In this document: positions 51,667-60,584 of the stretch, one piece after another
How positions within the stretch are numbered: the stretch's first letter is position 1
Layout of the letters: every line of letters begins with the position of its first letter
Assembly: GCF_019423325.1 (NCBI RefSeq)
Contig: NZ_JAHZBQ010000001.1
Location: 124,001 to 188,000 of the forward strand
DNA from: Campylobacter sp.
Lineage (GTDB): Bacteria; Campylobacterota; Campylobacteria; Campylobacterales; Campylobacteraceae
Direction: 5' to 3'
Length of the DNA: 64,000 bases
Notes under the pieces: model-generated
What the model was told of the DNA's origin: nothing
What the model saw: the letters and a program-made list of their open reading frames with translations, nothing else
Databases searched by the model: none
Program-made: the position numbers and the translations under genes

Positions 51667-52771
51667 AAAAGCTAAATGGAAAGACGATTGCTTATCGCCG
51701 ATTTTATTGGGAATAGATGATTTGTGTGACGGATATTTTAAAAAAGAGCATCAAAAAATTTTCCCATTTTTCGATGCGGGCTATGGCACAACAAACGACG
51801 GATCTATTTTTAGCTACCTTAATAAAAACCTACTTCAAAAATATCCCGAAATAAAAATCACATTTTTTTTACCATTTGGCAAAGGAGCTTACTGGGATAA
51901 AGATAAATCTATAATTAACGATATTTTTGAGAGGGTTGAATTTGAGGAATTTTTAAATTTTATATTAGATTGCGGCTATGAAATAGCTTATCACGGACAC
52001 GATCATGGACTAATAAATTCTACACTAGATCCGAGTACTTGGTGTTGTGAGTTTGATCAATATAGCAAAGAAGAGTATTTTGATATCATAAAAAGCGATT
52101 TAGCTAAATTTAAAGATAGATTTGGATATGAGGTACATGGCGGAAGAAGCCCTGGTTATAAATTTAAAGATGATTTGATAGATGGATTGTGCGAGTGCGG
52201 ATTTAAATGGTGGTCTTTTTACTATAGGTCGTTTATAAATAATATCAGCCTGAAGTACAATGGTTATAATATAATCGAGATGCCGTCAAATTTGTCGGGA
52301 GATATGTTTAATTATAGCAAAAACCCCGTAAAAAGCGCAGCAAAATATTTTTTAAATTTATATAGACTAGAGCATATGATTAAGTGTGGTCAGGCTGTAA
52401 GTATAGCGGAGCATTTTTTTAGAACGAGATTTGATGGTAAGATACAAATGCCGAATATTTATAATGACATAAACTCTTTAGATTTTCTTTTTGGATATCT
52501 AAGAAACAAATATGTTTGGTATGCTACTTTTAGCGAATGCGCGAATTATTATGAAAGCTATAACAATACCGATATTCTAGATATGGGAGATGGAGTATTT
52601 GAAATAAAATATAAAGGCAGTTGGAAAATGTTTCTAACATTTATCTCGGATCATAGGTATTTACAAAATATACAGACTAAAGAAATTTACGAAGGCTTTA
52701 TGAAAAACAATAGATGGCTTTTTAATAATTTGGTCGAAGGAACATATAGGGGACATAAAGATGTATTTTGA
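51659..52771 (+). CDS. polysaccharide-deacetylase-like protein
   Basis: 370 residues from the ATG at 51659 (MLKKAKWKDD); the longer frame lies inside the methyltransferase gene. Motifs like those of the NodB/CE4 fold are visible: LLGIDDLCDG (metal and base Asp pair), AYHGHDHG (His ligands, about 115-122) and GGRSPGY (about 153-159). It could remove an N-acetyl group from a sugar of the repeat unit. There is no signal peptide, so it would act in the cytoplasm, probably on a lipid-linked glycan. The C-terminal 120 residues are not part of the usual fold. Confidence 0.65.
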   Translation: MLKKAKWKDDCLSPILLGIDDLCDGYFKKEHQKIFPFFDAGYGTTNDGSIFSYLNKNLLQKYPEIKITFFLPFGKGAYWDKDKSIINDIFERVEFEEFLNFILDCGYEIAYHGHDHGLINSTLDPSTWCCEFDQYSKEEYFDIIKSDLAKFKDRFGYEVHGGRSPGYKFKDDLIDGLCECGFKWWSFYYRSFINNISLKYNGYNIIEMPSNLSGDMFNYSKNPVKSAAKYFLNLYRLEHMIKCGQAVSIAEHFFRTRFDGKIQMPNIYNDINSLDFLFGYLRNKYVWYATFSECANYYESYNNTDILDMGDGVFEIKYKGSWKMFLTFISDHRYLQNIQTKEIYEGFMKNNRWLFNNLVEGTYRGHKDVF

Positions 52772-53459
52772 CAGACATTTTTCTTTGATTACCGGATATA
52801 GATTCTTGTTAAAAGACGTTATAAAATATATAGCGACAATAGATTCTTTTTTTGATTCTAAGTATAAAATTTTAGATATAGGTTGCGGAAAAAAACCATA
52901 TAAGAAATTACTAAAAAAATCTGATTACGTAGGTCTTGATGTGTGTGAATGCGAATATGCAAATCCGGATATAATAGGTAGCTCTGAAAATATCCCTTGC
53001 GAGAATGATAATTTTGATGCAATTATGACAGTTTTTGTTTTAGATGATTCTTTTTATATTAAGAAGACTTTTTATGAAATTTCAAGAGTGCTTAAAGATG
53101 GTGGGTATTATTTTGCTCTTGAAGCGCAAAATGCAAGCATACATAATCCCCCCTTTGATTTTTTTAGATTTGCTCCAAATGCCATGATTAAGCTAGCAAA
53201 AGAAGTAAATTTAGAACTTATAAGATATGATACATATGGCGGAGATTTTGCAAACGTAGGCTTTTGTTTTATATCAATTATACGAAATACACTAAGTAGT
53301 CTCAGGATAGAACCCTTTTTGGGCCCTATATTTTACTTGCCGATAAACGTAATTTTTAGACTTCTAGATCTAATAGGTAGATTAAAGGTGTTTAAAAATA
53401 AATATAAAAATAATTCCTTGGGGTATTTCTATGTTTTTAAGAAAGTAGAGAATGCTTAA
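52761..53459 (+). CDS. SAM-dependent methyltransferase
   Basis: 232 residues, class I: motif I ILDIGCGKKPYKKLL (about residue 34-48), followed by YVGLDVCE and a motif IV-like FDAIMTVFVLDD. Second methyltransferase around the deacetylase-like gene. The first 11 bases overlap that gene. Substrate unknown, probably a glycan or lipid-linked sugar. Confidence 0.75.
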   Translation: MYFDRHFSLITGYRFLLKDVIKYIATIDSFFDSKYKILDIGCGKKPYKKLLKKSDYVGLDVCECEYANPDIIGSSENIPCENDNFDAIMTVFVLDDSFYIKKTFYEISRVLKDGGYYFALEAQNASIHNPPFDFFRFAPNAMIKLAKEVNLELIRYDTYGGDFANVGFCFISIIRNTLSSLRIEPFLGPIFYLPINVIFRLLDLIGRLKVFKNKYKNNSLGYFYVFKKVENA

Positions 53460-54855
53460 AAGGTTTCTTAAGACGATATCTTTATATACTATTTTTTTGA
53501 TGATTGAAAAAATTTTATCTGTATTATTTTTTTCATATATTGCTAATACTTTAAGCATGAATGATATGGGTGCATATGGACTGTACATGACTATATATGT
53601 ATTTTTATCTTTTTTACTATCGCTAGAATTTAAATCCGGATACGCAAGATATTACTACGAATATTCTACAGAAGAATCCAGATATAAATTATTTTGCGGC
53701 ATCGTTAATGTTACATTTCTTTCTCATATGATTATGGGTATATTGTTATTGTGTATTATAAATTATTTTAATTTATTGAGTTGGAAAATTTTTATTGCTT
53801 TGTCTATTTTATCATTTTCTGATAGCCTGATATATCTTATACAGTATCAAAAAAGGTTGGAAGAAAAGGATATGCAGTATGGAATAATTATAATCAGTAA
53901 GATACTCTTAACAATTATATTTTATTTTATTATAAAAAGTTACGATATGGGGGGTAGTGCGATCGATATAATATATGCTATGTTGTTTTCTAGCACAGTT
54001 GTCTCCCTGGTTAGTTATTTTAGCTTTTTTATTAAAGGTTGGCTGTTTGGCGTAAATTATCATATTACAAGGAATTCCTTTTTATTTTCCATAAAAATTG
54101 CGCCCGGTATTGTCGGGTCATATCTATCATCATTAAGCCCGCAATTTATCATTGATAAAGTTTTTTTAAATAGAGAATTTAATGGAATTTTTTCGGTTTA
54201 CCAGAAAATCGCATCAACTATTTATATTATGTTCGATCCGCTTTATATAGTTTTTTCTCAGAGAGTCCTTAAATTTTATAAGGAAAAGAATTTTATCGGA
54301 ATCTATAAGATGATGCTTAATATAATTTTTAACGGATATGGATTTATGATGTGCATTTTTATTTTGGGCTCATATTATGTCGTATATATATTTGCGGGAG
54401 AGAAATATATAGAGTATCAGCACTTCCTATTCATATTTTTATTCAGCGGATATTGCACATTGATTTCGAGAATTCTTGAATTAAATATCCAGATTTCTGG
54501 GAAAAGTCATTATTTTTCTTATTTGGAGATATTTGTAGGAGCGCTAAGCGTATCTTCTCTTTTGTTTTGTGCATATTATTTTGATTTTTACTTCTTTATA
54601 TATTGTATAGCGGTTATTTCTTTTTTTAGATTCGTTGTATATATGGTAGTTTCCAAAAAAATATATCCAAAATTATTTTTAGGGTATTTTTATTATTTGT
54701 TATTTTTATTCTTTCCTAGTATAATTTATATCTTTAAAATATTTGACATACTATCGGAAGTTTTATTATTTCTATTAACTCTGATTTTTTATAGTTGGTT
54801 GGCTATTAGGGCAATCAAAGAATACAAAAGCTGTCCGCGTATAGGGGAAGCATAA
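53452..54855 (+). CDS. wzx: Wzx-type polysaccharide flippase
   Basis: 467 residues with 12 or more hydrophobic helices and the MOP-superfamily pattern, beginning MLKRFLKTISLYTIFLMIEK and containing ISGKSHYFSYLEIFVGALS (about 343-361), as in O-antigen flippases. It should move undecaprenyl-linked repeat units to the periplasmic face. Its presence, and the absence of ABC export genes in the locus, argue for Wzx/Wzy-type assembly. Very AT-rich. Confidence 0.8.
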   Translation: MLKRFLKTISLYTIFLMIEKILSVLFFSYIANTLSMNDMGAYGLYMTIYVFLSFLLSLEFKSGYARYYYEYSTEESRYKLFCGIVNVTFLSHMIMGILLLCIINYFNLLSWKIFIALSILSFSDSLIYLIQYQKRLEEKDMQYGIIIISKILLTIIFYFIIKSYDMGGSAIDIIYAMLFSSTVVSLVSYFSFFIKGWLFGVNYHITRNSFLFSIKIAPGIVGSYLSSLSPQFIIDKVFLNREFNGIFSVYQKIASTIYIMFDPLYIVFSQRVLKFYKEKNFIGIYKMMLNIIFNGYGFMMCIFILGSYYVVYIFAGEKYIEYQHFLFIFLFSGYCTLISRILELNIQISGKSHYFSYLEIFVGALSVSSLLFCAYYFDFYFFIYCIAVISFFRFVVYMVVSKKIYPKLFLGYFYYLLFLFFPSIIYIFKIFDILSEVLLFLLTLIFYSWLAIRAIKEYKSCPRIGEA

Positions 54856-56939
54856 TGTTATATTATCTAAAGCGACTATATTCTACTCCATTTCGCATAG
54901 TTTTGATGAAGCTATTTAATAAAATAACTGTTTTTTTAAATAACTTTATCAATCGTCGCACTGATTTTATAAATAAAAATACTCATATAAATTTTAACAT
55001 TCCGATCATCAAAACTAGCTATATAAGCACAAAAGAGCTCGACCTATCAAATATAGATCTGGATGTTGCAAGATATCTATCTAAAATGTACATTGAGCAT
55101 AAATTTGATCTGCTCGGTAGCGGCTGGGTAAAAAATAGCTATGATAGCGCGGCACTCGGGCTTGAGGGCTACAAATACGATATGAACGTCGCAGCGCCCG
55201 CAAACGCGCTAGAGGGCTACGAGCTGATTGATTGGCAAAAGGATTTTAAAAGCGGCTTTCGCTGGGATGAAAAAAAATGGTACAAAGATCAGCGCATAGC
55301 CCATAAGCCCGGTAGCGATATAAAGGTGCCGTGGGAGCTTGCGAGATTTCAGCACTTGCCGCAGCTTGCTATTTTTGCGATGGCGAATCCGAGCTTAAAA
55401 GAGCAAAATTTAAAAGAATTTAAAAACCAAATTTTAGATTTTATCCAGAATAATCCGCCTCGAATGGGCGTAAATTGGACCTGCACGATGGACGTGGGTA
55501 TCAGGGTCGCCAATATGCTGGCGGCTTACGATATGTTTTGCCAGATGGATGAGGGCGGAATTTTGGATCAAAATTTCAAGCAGACCTTTTCAAGTAGCGT
55601 CTACGAGCATGCGCTTCATATCGTAAATAATCTGGAGTATTCGCCGCATCTTACGTCAAATCACTATCTAAGCGACATCGCGGGTTTGCTGCAAGCTTGC
55701 GCGTATCTAGACGGCAGCGGCGAGATGGACGCATGGCTGGCGTTTGCCGTACAAGAGATAATCTGCGAAATGAAAAAGGAATTTTACGAAGACGGCGGAA
55801 ATTTTGAGAGTTCTACGAGCTATCACCGCCTAAGTGGCGAGCTAATGGCATATAGCGCGGCTCTGATACTGGGTCTAAAAAGCGAAAAAATTTCATCTTT
55901 GCAAAATTACGACGCAAAGCTTTGGCGCAAAAAGCCGAAACTCTTGCCGCCGGACGAGCAGGAATTTAAAATTTCGGACGGCAAAATCGCGCTGCCGCAG
56001 TGGTTCGTGGACAGGCTGTATAAAATCGGCAGGTTTACCGCAGACATTACAAAACCAAACGGCGAAATACCGCAATTCGGCGATAACGACAGCGGTAGGT
56101 TTTTTAAATTTAGCCCAAACGGCGAGTTCTTGAGCAACGAACAAGCCGTGCGAAAATATCTAAATTTGAGCGGCTTTGAGGGCGGCGACGAGCCGTTTTG
56201 GGACGAAAATATCTTAAACCACTCCACGCTAATTAGCTGCATGGATGGGATTTTTGACGATGAGATATTTAAAAATGGTATTTGCTTTGAGCGGAGTTTT
56301 GCGAGAGCTCTTGCAGGGCGCACGCTGCAAGTAGGCGATAAAACATATAAAAGCCAGGTTGCTTCGGGCGTAAAATTTAGCGAACTGCCATATCAAAAAA
56401 GGATGGAATTTAAAATTCCAAATTCGCAAGAGATCAAAAATCTATTTTATCCGGACAGTGGAATTTTTATCTTTAAATCCAGCAAATTTTACCTCGCTAT
56501 CTGCGCTACGCCGCTTGGGCAAAAGGGTCACGGCGGACATACGCACAACGATAAGCTGGGCTACGAGCTGCGGATAGACGGGCTGGATATAGCAAGAGAT
56601 CCCGGCACCTATCTTTATACGCCGATCCCCGGCAGGAGAAATGAATTTAGAAGCGTCAAGGCCCACAACGTGCCGATTATAGGCGATTTGGAACAAAATA
56701 GTTGGGGCGAAGGAGCGATCGGATTATTTGGAATGTTTGCGGAATGCAGATGCGAAGTGGCGGATTTTGGAGAAAATTTTATAAGTCTCGCCGCAGAATA
56801 CAAAGGCGTAAAGATAATTAGAAAATTTGAGGTAAAAGAGGGTAGCCTAGAGATTATTGATATAGCAAATAGGGAATTTTATTATAGTAAATTTGAGTTA
56901 TATTCAAATGGATATGGGAAGTTGATGAAAAATGTCTAA
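54855..56939 (+). CDS. heparinase II/III-like polysaccharide lyase family protein
   Basis: 694 residues. An alpha/alpha toroid part (about 75-380; NWTCTMDVGIRVANMLAAYD, FYEDGGNFESSTSYHRLSGE) is followed by a beta-sandwich part with HGGHTHNDKLGYELRIDG (about 563-580) and RDPGTYLYTP. The conserved His, Tyr and Asn of the family are there. Such proteins occur inside many exopolysaccharide loci and may trim or edit a uronic-acid-containing polymer. No convincing signal peptide is seen; the N-terminus is Lys/Asn-rich with a weak hydrophobic patch. Base composition is higher in GC than both neighbours after the first 200 bases. Confidence 0.8.
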   Translation: MLYYLKRLYSTPFRIVLMKLFNKITVFLNNFINRRTDFINKNTHINFNIPIIKTSYISTKELDLSNIDLDVARYLSKMYIEHKFDLLGSGWVKNSYDSAALGLEGYKYDMNVAAPANALEGYELIDWQKDFKSGFRWDEKKWYKDQRIAHKPGSDIKVPWELARFQHLPQLAIFAMANPSLKEQNLKEFKNQILDFIQNNPPRMGVNWTCTMDVGIRVANMLAAYDMFCQMDEGGILDQNFKQTFSSSVYEHALHIVNNLEYSPHLTSNHYLSDIAGLLQACAYLDGSGEMDAWLAFAVQEIICEMKKEFYEDGGNFESSTSYHRLSGELMAYSAALILGLKSEKISSLQNYDAKLWRKKPKLLPPDEQEFKISDGKIALPQWFVDRLYKIGRFTADITKPNGEIPQFGDNDSGRFFKFSPNGEFLSNEQAVRKYLNLSGFEGGDEPFWDENILNHSTLISCMDGIFDDEIFKNGICFERSFARALAGRTLQVGDKTYKSQVASGVKFSELPYQKRMEFKIPNSQEIKNLFYPDSGIFIFKSSKFYLAICATPLGQKGHGGHTHNDKLGYELRIDGLDIARDPGTYLYTPIPGRRNEFRSVKAHNVPIIGDLEQNSWGEGAIGLFGMFAECRCEVADFGENFISLAAEYKGVKIIRKFEVKEGSLEIIDIANREFYYSKFELYSNGYGKLMKNV

Positions 56940-58074
56940 AAAAGTTTTAATGGCCGTTGCGAATTACTATACTTCGCCGTTTCAGGTCGGCAGTCATCAT
57001 TATGCCAGAGCATTTGAAAAACTAGGATATGAGGTGCTTTTTATCTCAAATCCCATCTCGCCGATACATAAAATTTTTGCAAATAGCAATGAGCTGAAAG
57101 AGCGGGAAAGAATTTATAAAAAAGGAGGTGAAAGTGCGGGGAGCATTTTTTATTATGTTCCGCGCTCCCTTTTTACTCCTCAAAACAAGCCATTTCTATC
57201 GTCGAATTTCGTTTTAAATAATTGGCAAAATTTTACGTGCCCGAATTTGCTAAATTTTATAAAAGAGCGGGGTTTTGGCGAGGTTGATATATTGTGGTTT
57301 GATAGCCCGTTGTTCGGCTTTTTGCTGGATACCATAACTTATAAAAAATCGATTTTAAGGATAGCTGATTATTCAAAAGGTTTTAATGCAGTTTCTGATA
57401 CTCAGTTTAAAGCCGAGATAAATATCGCGAATAAGGTAGATGCAGTCATTTATACGGCCAAAAATTTAAAGGAAAAATACGATCAAATAAAAGATAAATC
57501 TAAAATGAAATATGTACCAAATGGCATTGATCTTGATTTCTTTAAAGCGGCAGATAGGTCTTTGCCGCAGGAGCTTGAAGATATTCCTGAGCCTAGGGTA
57601 ATTTACGTAGGCGCAATACATGATTGGTTTGATGTGGATTTAGTATATTACTGTGCTAAAAATTTGCCAAATTATAGTTTTATTATAATAGGTCCGGAGC
57701 AAAAAGATCTATCTTTACTTAAAAAGCTAAAAAACATCCATATTTTGGGCTCTATTCCATATGCTAAGATCCCTGCGTTTTTATATAATTCGCAGGTGGG
57801 CATAATTCCTTTTAATGTTAAGGATTATCCTGATTTAGTAAATAGTATAAATCCTTTAAAGATGTATGAGTATCTTGCCTGTGGATTAAAAGTCGTCAGT
57901 GTTGAGTGGGAGCAGATTAAAGATATGAGTGATATAATTTATTTGGTTAATACAAAAGACGAGTTTTGCAATGCAATAAAATATAGCCATGGTAAAGAAT
58001 ATGATTTGCAGAAACTTTCTTGGTTCTGTATCTTAAAATTTTTTTTGAAGGGAATCGGTATATATGTGGATTAA
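56932..58074 (+). CDS. glycosyltransferase, GT-B fold
   Basis: 380 residues. N-terminal VLMAVANYYTSPFQVGSHHYARAFEK-like start of a GT-B domain, central RVIYVGAIHDWFDVDLVYY (about 222-240), and a C-terminal MYEYLACGLKVVSVEW (about 325-340) with the donor-site pattern. It resembles TuaH/GumK-like transferases in layout; donor and acceptor are not predictable. It overlaps the lyase gene by eight bases, and its last 30 residues are AT-rich and poorly structured. Confidence 0.75.
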   Translation: MSKKVLMAVANYYTSPFQVGSHHYARAFEKLGYEVLFISNPISPIHKIFANSNELKERERIYKKGGESAGSIFYYVPRSLFTPQNKPFLSSNFVLNNWQNFTCPNLLNFIKERGFGEVDILWFDSPLFGFLLDTITYKKSILRIADYSKGFNAVSDTQFKAEINIANKVDAVIYTAKNLKEKYDQIKDKSKMKYVPNGIDLDFFKAADRSLPQELEDIPEPRVIYVGAIHDWFDVDLVYYCAKNLPNYSFIIIGPEQKDLSLLKKLKNIHILGSIPYAKIPAFLYNSQVGIIPFNVKDYPDLVNSINPLKMYEYLACGLKVVSVEWEQIKDMSDIIYLVNTKDEFCNAIKYSHGKEYDLQKLSWFCILKFFLKGIGIYVD

Positions 58075-58097
58075 ATATTATATTATAGGTATAAGAT

Positions 58098-59165
58098 ATG
58101 CTGTTTGTCAATGCTAGGTTTTTAACCCAAAATATCACTGGAGTTCAAAGATTCGCAATTGAAATTTCATTGTGGCTTAAAAGGATATTGAAAGATAATA
58201 TTCGATTCATTGCTCCAAAAAATATAATTCACATAGATGTGGCAAAAGAGTTAGATGTAATTCGTATTGGAAATTTACAAGGATATCTATGGGAGCAATT
58301 GGAATTATCAAGGTTTTTGGTAAAGAGACAGAACCCATTGTTATTAAATTTAGCCAATATGGCGCCAGTATTCTATAAAAATAAAGTTACGGTCATACAT
58401 AGTTTGTCTTTTTTAAATAAGGAATGGAATTCTTTTTTATTTCATAATATGTATAAATTTCTAATTCCGTTGATAATAAAAAATAGTAAATTCATTTTTA
58501 CGGTAAGTAATTATACGAAACAGGAAATATTATCATACTATAAAAATATATATAATTTACATCGCAATATAGATGTTGTATATAATAGTTATATTGTTCG
58601 AAGTAAAAATAACATAGTAAGTAATATTTTTAATGACAATATTGAAGAATATATTTTATATGTTGGATCGGTTTCTAAGAGTAAAAATATAGTAAATTTG
58701 ATTAAAGCTATAAATAATATAAATAGTAAAAATAAAAAAATTCTATTATACATAGTGGGCGGCTGTGATCAAAAAATATTTCGTTCAAGCGATATAGCTA
58801 GTAACGAATACGTAAGATTTGTTGGACAAATTAATGATGAAAATATCTTAATGGCTTATTATCAGAATGCGACCGCTTTTGTTTTTCCATCATTATATGA
58901 AAGCTTTGGAATTCCACCGATTGAAGCCCAGGCATGTGGTTGCCCGGTATTGTGTTCAGGAACTACGAGTTTGCCGGAGATTTGCGGTAGCGGTGCTTTG
59001 TATTTTGATCCAACAAATATTCATGACATAGAAGCAAAGATAGAATTGGTTTTAGATAATAAAAATTTACAAAACGAGCTTCGCGCTAAAGGTTTTGAAA
59101 ATATTAAGCGATTCAGCTGGGAGGAATCGGCACATAAAATTATAAATTTAGTAAATAAGTTGTGA
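58098..59165 (+). CDS. glycosyltransferase, GT4
   Basis: 355 residues. Start MLFVNARFLTQNITGVQRFA with the TGVxR loop; C-terminal EYILYVGSVSKSKNIVNLI (about 189-207) and the donor motif FPSLYESFGIPPIEAQACGCPV (E-x7-E in this stretch, about 270-291). This type often adds mannose, rhamnose or fucose. A 23-base gap precedes it, and a ~310-base gene-free stretch follows. Confidence 0.85.
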   Translation: MLFVNARFLTQNITGVQRFAIEISLWLKRILKDNIRFIAPKNIIHIDVAKELDVIRIGNLQGYLWEQLELSRFLVKRQNPLLLNLANMAPVFYKNKVTVIHSLSFLNKEWNSFLFHNMYKFLIPLIIKNSKFIFTVSNYTKQEILSYYKNIYNLHRNIDVVYNSYIVRSKNNIVSNIFNDNIEEYILYVGSVSKSKNIVNLIKAINNINSKNKKILLYIVGGCDQKIFRSSDIASNEYVRFVGQINDENILMAYYQNATAFVFPSLYESFGIPPIEAQACGCPVLCSGTTSLPEICGSGALYFDPTNIHDIEAKIELVLDNKNLQNELRAKGFENIKRFSWEESAHKIINLVNKL

Positions 59166-59477
59166 AGTATAAAGATATTTGCAACCAAACAGCTTGCCAA
59201 TATGGTTTTTAGGATTACTTTTAAAAAAGGTCAATAAATTGTTTCAGATAATTTATATACCAATTGTAGGTTGTGAATTTTGTAAAATTAAGCCTTGGAG
59301 TAATAGAATTCTGGTTTGTAATAAAATTAATTGCTTGCAGCAAAACGTGATGAAAGTGATATTGTTTTGACGTGAATTGGCTTATATATACGCTGAAAGT
59401 AAAAGGATGTGGATGGGTAAATTATAAAAAGAAATTGATTATTTGTGAAATAGTATACATGATAAATGGAGATTAAT
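59166..59477. other. 312-bp gap with a possible decayed gene
   Basis: A TTG-started frame of 63 codons (59179-59370) is the longest. Its segment LLLKKVNKLFQIIYIPIVGC faintly recalls the N-terminal part of hexapeptide acetyltransferases found in O-antigen loci, but no hexapeptide repeats follow. The rest is AT-rich with stops in all frames. It is most simply a remnant of gene loss between two glycosyltransferase genes. Confidence 0.25.
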
Positions 59478-60584
59478 ATGAAAAAAATTTTAGTTGTTGA
59501 TTGGCTGGATAAATATGCAGGCTCGGAACGCGTCATTAATTCTTTGCATAAAATATTTAAATTTGATGAATGCTACACTCTTGTGAATATAATGTGCAAA
59601 GAGGATCTTGATAAAATATTTAATGGAAATATCCCTAAAATCAATCATACTTTATTAAATTTATTTGGTAAGAGATTTAGATATTTTTTACCTTTGTTTC
59701 CATATTTTATAAAGAGCATAAAATTGCCACAAGATACTAAATTGGTAATTAGCTCTTCGCATGCTATTTCAAAATATGTAACATCCCAAGGTGCTTTACA
59801 TATATCTTATTTTCAAGCTAGAAATTTGAAATATATATGGGAAGAACGAAATTTATACTTTACCGGAATAAAGAGAATATTTAAATTTATAATACCGTAT
59901 TTGCAAAAATTTGATATAGAGGCATCAAAAAAACCTGATTTTATAATATCGAACTCAAAGTTTGTTCAGTCTTGGGTTAAGAGTAGGTATGGGAGAGATT
60001 CTGTAGTAATTTATCCGCCAGTTGATATTGATAGTTTTGGATTAGAAACAAAAAAGGAGTCGTATTATGTCAGTGTTGGTAGGTTGGAACCATATAAAAG
60101 ATTTGATATAATTGTGAAGGCCTTTAATGTGTTAAAAGATAAAAGACTAATAATAGTTGGCGATGGTAGCCAAAGAGAGTATTTGAAAAACTTATCTAAT
60201 AGTAATATTGAATTTGTAGGTTTTTTGGACAAAATTGCTATCAGCAATTATGTGAGTAGAGCAAAAGCTTTTGTTTTTATGGCAGAAGAAGATTTTGGTA
60301 TAGCACCAGTTGAGGCGCAGGCTTGTGGCACACCTGTGATTTGCTTGGGAAGAGGCGGCGCAAAAGAGACTATTGTAGACATGCAAACAGGCGTTTATTT
60401 TTATAATCAAAATGTGCATGAGCTTATAGATGCAATTAATAAATTTGAAATAAATATAGATAAATTTGATCCTATAGCCATCAGAAAAAATGCTCTAAAA
60501 TTTTCAAAAGAGAGATTTGAGGCCGAGATCAAAAGCTACGTCGAGAAAAAATATGAGGAATTTAAGGACGGCCTAAATGACTAA
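59478..60584 (+). CDS. glycosyltransferase, GT4 (WbaZ-like)
   Basis: 368 residues from the ATG at 59478, which has GGAGA eight bases upstream; an ATG four codons earlier is less well placed. N-terminal ILVVDWLDKYAGSERVINSL carries the AGSERV loop of mannosyltransferases such as WbaZ; C-terminal VFMAEEDFGIAPVEAQACGTPV holds the E-x7-E donor site. As manC follows immediately (eight-base overlap), mannose transfer from GDP-mannose is a reasonable guess. This is the last AT-rich gene of the locus; its final 60 bases already shift to higher GC. Confidence 0.82.
   Translation: MKKILVVDWLDKYAGSERVINSLHKIFKFDECYTLVNIMCKEDLDKIFNGNIPKINHTLLNLFGKRFRYFLPLFPYFIKSIKLPQDTKLVISSSHAISKYVTSQGALHISYFQARNLKYIWEERNLYFTGIKRIFKFIIPYLQKFDIEASKKPDFIISNSKFVQSWVKSRYGRDSVVIYPPVDIDSFGLETKKESYYVSVGRLEPYKRFDIIVKAFNVLKDKRLIIVGDGSQREYLKNLSNSNIEFVGFLDKIAISNYVSRAKAFVFMAEEDFGIAPVEAQACGTPVICLGRGGAKETIVDMQTGVYFYNQNVHELIDAINKFEINIDKFDPIAIRKNALKFSKERFEAEIKSYVEKKYEEFKDGLND

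Noticed and set aside
53944..53960. G6 run in wzx and C6 run near 53148 as phase-variation tracts
   Set aside because: Six bases is below the length at which slippage is usually important in Campylobacter.
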